A stretch of DNA of 64,000 nucleotides from Scortum barcoo (taxonomy: Eukaryota > Chordata > Actinopteri > Centrarchiformes > Terapontidae). Location: the NCBI GenBank assembly GCA_023238725.1, contig CM041551.1:7925759-7989758 (forward strand). The letters run 5' to 3'. The notes below the pieces were generated by a model. That model was not told where the DNA came from, did not search any database, and saw only the letters and a list, made by a program, of their open reading frames with translations. Below are positions 61,168-64,000 of the stretch, one piece after another. Each line of letters starts with the position of its first letter. Positions within the stretch are counted from its first letter, which is position 1. Position numbers and translations under genes: made by a program.

Positions 61168-61341
61168 TCTTAGCTTAGTTTAGCATAAAGACTGGAAGAG
61201 GGAGAAACAGCTAGATTTGCTCTGTCTACAAGTAAATATGGAATAAAAAAAAGAGATATGACATGTAAGCTTTGTGAGCTTTGTGGGCCCGGGTCTGGTG
61301 AATTGAATTTTTTTAACCTTTGGACAGACCTGGGCTTCTCC
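61168..61341 (+). mobile_element. percomorph dispersed repeat, copy 2 (MITE-like)
   Basis: CTTAGCTTAGTTTAGCAT followed by AAAGACTGG, GAGAAACAGCTAG and CTCTGTCTACAAG matches the left module of copy 1 at 29653-30010. The right end carries TTTAACCTTTGGACAGACC, the inverted counterpart of the CTGTC...AAGGTAA module. The spacer is much shorter than in copy 1. No coding capacity. Confidence 0.65.
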
Positions 61342-61953
61342 AAACATGGCAGACTTGGGCAACCAATGGCTAGACAGCATACAGTATTAGAAAATGTGGT
61401 TTTATATGACCAATCTGGTGAGATCATCTGTGAAGTGAAGAAATAATAAATAGACAAATGACCATCTTAACTGATTCTTAAGAGACAGGCACCTTGTTAG
61501 ATTGTAGAAAAGGATGCCTGTGAATTTCTCGTGGTGTTTTTCTAAAACGGCCCTGGAGTATCGCACATCCACAAAGGAAAAGGAACCGGAGGCCAGGACA
61601 CACACATGCATGAACAAACACACACACACACGCATGAATACACACTCTTTTGGACTTGGTGAGACTCTTAGCTGGGAGTCATTATTTGGAGCTGTGGGAT
61701 GAGACGGGAATGGCGTGTGTCCGCTGTGTGTGTGTATATATATATATGCATGTGTGTCAAGGGTGTAAGTGTGAAGGGCTGTCAGTGCGTCGAGATGGGG
61801 GAGGTTGTCCCTAATGAATCCCCCAGGTCTGAGGGTCTTTCATTGACGGCTGCTAATTTCACCTGACACTGCCGAGCCGCCGCTGAGCACGGCCTGGCAA
61901 CCAATCGGCACGCATCAGTTTCAATCAGGAGGAGATGCCCCTTCTCCGGTGCC

Positions 61954-61955
<2 letters not shown>
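61342..61955. other. single-copy DNA with short CA and TA/TG patches
   Basis: CA-rich patch at about 61600-61640 and a TGTG-TATATA-TGTG patch at about 61723-61760. The rest is single-copy with no exon supported. Confidence 0.4.

Positions 61956-61987
<32 letters not shown>
61956..61987. repeat. CA microsatellite
   Basis: About 16 CA units. Confidence 0.95.
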
Positions 61988-61988
<1 letters not shown>

Positions 61989-63429
61989 GACACCACTTAA
62001 TACAGGGTCAGTGCTGGTATCAGTGTTGCCACAACTCTCATCCCCAAGGAGAGCACCTGATCCTGACCAGGAGGAGACGGTTTTGCTGAGTCTAACTCTA
62101 CCTGACCTCCAGGCGCTAAATACTGTTCTGTCTCGGTTGTCACATCTGTCACACCTGAGGTAGAGAGAGCTATCAACTCGCAGATACAACACTCAGGGCC
62201 TCTCTTTTCCTCTTCTCTAACGCAAGAACTCCTGATGACATCACCTTGGCTTCTTGCCACCTTTTGCACGCTTCATGACAACTCCTCTAAAACACTGTGT
62301 ATACCACCTGAGGAGTGGCGGAGTGGATTCCTCTCAAGCTGAAGTCAAGCAGCACCACACAAACAAGCGCCCAGTAGACAGATGGCGTCACGCTGCTGAG
62401 CCGAAGCGCAGCCGACGCACAGCCAAGTAACCGGGTTGCCAGTTACGGTGTAACGCCTTCCCCGGACAATGCGTACGCACATGTTGGGGATATTAATATG
62501 TCCTTTAGTGGCTGGAAAGGGTGCGCTCTTGTATGTAACAGAGACACATGTTGGAATTCATGGTGGAAAAACTCAACAAGCATCTCTTTAAGTCGTAAAT
62601 ATGACAAATGCGCAACCATCTTCCGCCTTCATCATCCTCCCACTGGTCGTTTTATTTAGCCAGTTTTTTTTTTTTTTTTTTTTGTTCAAGGTCGTTACTC
62701 CGGGGCACAAAAAATGCTGCTTTCTGCCGTCCAACACCGAGCCATGATGAAGAAATTGTGAGGCGAGAGTTGTTTACAGGAGGAAACAAAACAAGAAACA
62801 ATGTTGAAAAATGGGCGCCGCAGTTAGTTTTTTCGCAAAACAATTAATGTTGCTTGCGGTGGGCAAAAGCGCTCGCGGCCAAAACCCATCTCTCGTCCTG
62901 CTCAGCTTGTGTATGTAGTCGACGTTGCGGGTTTCTCACTGTGTCAGGAAGGAACATATTCAAATGTGTATGGCTATTAAATGTTAATTTGCACAACAGA
63001 TGAATGTCAAGTACAGTGCTTCATCAACAAAATGCCCCTCTGCTTCAGTATGCAAAGAGCTGGGCTTTCACAGACTCGAATGAGCTCTTGATCTTGGCAT
63101 TAACAAACAGATTTCTTTTTAAGCTTTTAAAAGTTCAAAACTTTTTCCAACGCCGCCCTGCGTGTTCACACAGGGAGCCTGAGACACACACAGAGGGCAG
63201 CAGGTGGCTCCAATGGGACAAATGGGGATGAAATGCTCAAGAGTAAGCTTGCAGAGGAGAATCATTACTCACCTTTCCAAAATGATATACAGGTTTTTTT
63301 TCTTTTCCCTTTTGGCTTATATTCAACATTTGAACAGTGACTATCAAAATATTCTGCTGTGCGGCTTGTATCAACTCAAGATTCCTCTAGCTCTACTGTA
63401 TTACTTTATGTTTGCAACTTAATCTTCAG
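61988..63429. other. 1.4 kb single-copy DNA, GC-richer at left, no gene seen
   Basis: CpG-containing words cluster near 62385-62475 (CGCAGCCGACGCACAGCC). A 20-base T run lies at 62664-62683. No exon with matching splice sites was found. A CTCF-like site at 63197 is listed separately. Confidence 0.4.
63197..63210 (+). promoter_or_regulatory. possible CTCF motif
   Basis: GCAGCAGGTGGCTC matches CCASYAGRKGGCRS at 12 of 14 positions, with the CAGCAGGTGGC heart intact. A second, weaker overlapping match begins at 63187. Confidence 0.3.
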
Positions 63430-63760
63430 CAAACAGCTTGAGTTGGCTGCAGACCAGCGGTGACTAATGCGGTTGCCCGCCGCCGTATTGCGCGGCAGAG
63501 TGTCGACGTCAAGGAGTGTCGAACCCTTATTGACAAACGTCGTCAAGCAAAATGAACCAAATCGCCGGAGAGACATTTCAATGCCGTGAGCTTAGCGTGC
63601 TGATGGATGGAGATTATCATAGCGGCCATGAGTGGTTGCGCCTCTCAACACATGATTGAGAATTACAAATCCAAACTCAAACAAAGCGTAGGATTCACTA
63701 ATGCCTCGTGTAGGCTGTGATTATTCTGTGTAACACTCTCTTTGTCTGTTTTTGCTTTTT
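63430..63760. promoter_or_regulatory. CpG-containing candidate regulatory element
   Basis: CpG density is higher than elsewhere (CCCGCCGCCGTATTGCGCGG near 63477, GTCGACGTC near 63502). Together with the balanced repeat-free texture this fits an enhancer or a promoter-proximal element. No TATA box, start site or exon can be placed. Confidence 0.3.
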
Positions 63761-64000
63761 TGCTTTCAAGGCTAAGGCACTGAACTTTTCTACATACTTT
63801 TATCCTTTTTCATAATACTGTAGAGGTTTTTTGAGCCCCTATAAATGCACATTTTTTGACAGTGAATCTTTATTTTCCAACCCACGGTAATTCAACATGC
63901 GGATACACTGTACCGTATTTTGTCAAAATCTATTTAGATTTAACTTTAAAACCACAAAATGATCTCCACCCATACTGACCCATTCGTATCTTCTCCATCT
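63761..64000. other. AT-rich end of window, no gene seen
   Basis: Single-copy AT-rich DNA without a recognised feature. Confidence 0.4.

Overview
The window reads as nuclear DNA from a ray-finned fish, most likely a percomorph teleost. The evidence is: very many long CA/TG, CT/GA and TA microsatellites; two copies of a dispersed repeat built around an AGCTTAGCTTAGCAT core, which I recognise from percomorph genomes; a short fragment that looks like the tail of a teleost V-SINE/L2; and no bacterial gene organisation, no long coding frames, and no Alu or L1. I recognise no complete protein-coding gene, tRNA, rRNA or known microRNA. The longest open frames are translations of microsatellites or chance frames.

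The best overall description is a gene desert or one or more very long introns, with low-complexity repeats scattered through single-copy DNA. Much of the single-copy DNA has the texture of developmental conserved non-coding elements: balanced composition, almost no transposon debris, and dense homeodomain TAAT cores, POU octamers and similar motifs. This is clearest at about 6440-8260, 17970-18270, 26840-27440, 30860-31090, 33480-33930, 36540-36760, 39600-40680, 40960-41300, 42000-42270, 44550-44930, 45880-46280, 47370-50470 (densest), 53990-54340, 56540-57330, 57480-58370 and 63430-63760. Conservation cannot be measured from one sequence, so these are inferences.

Layout. 1-2990: CA- and TG-rich blocks and a 266-bp TA tract. 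2990-8770: mostly single-copy, with a GA-rich block, a 31-bp near-perfect inverted repeat and a probable regulatory stretch. 8770-13200: TA, CT and CA repeats, ending in a candidate 78-nt exon (13123-13200). 13200-24000: single-copy DNA with a few repeat fragments. 24240-24770: a long purine-rich tract. 24800-32400: single-copy DNA with a compound CT/TA repeat beside dispersed-repeat copy 1. 32400-45000: alternating CA repeats and regulatory-looking segments, with a perfect 23-bp hairpin at 34866-34915. 45044-45387: a complex microsatellite with an internal 110-bp duplication. 47370-50470: the strongest enhancer-like cluster, holding a CTCF-like site and three TTAATTC sites at exact 13-bp spacing. 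50470-64000: more single-copy DNA, dispersed-repeat copy 2, and a GC-richer end.

If there is a working unit here, it is a long-range regulatory landscape (enhancer-like segments and possible CTCF boundary sites) for a developmental gene outside the window or one whose introns span it. I cannot name that gene. A few short segments carry splice-site and reading-frame signals and are listed as low-confidence exon candidates.
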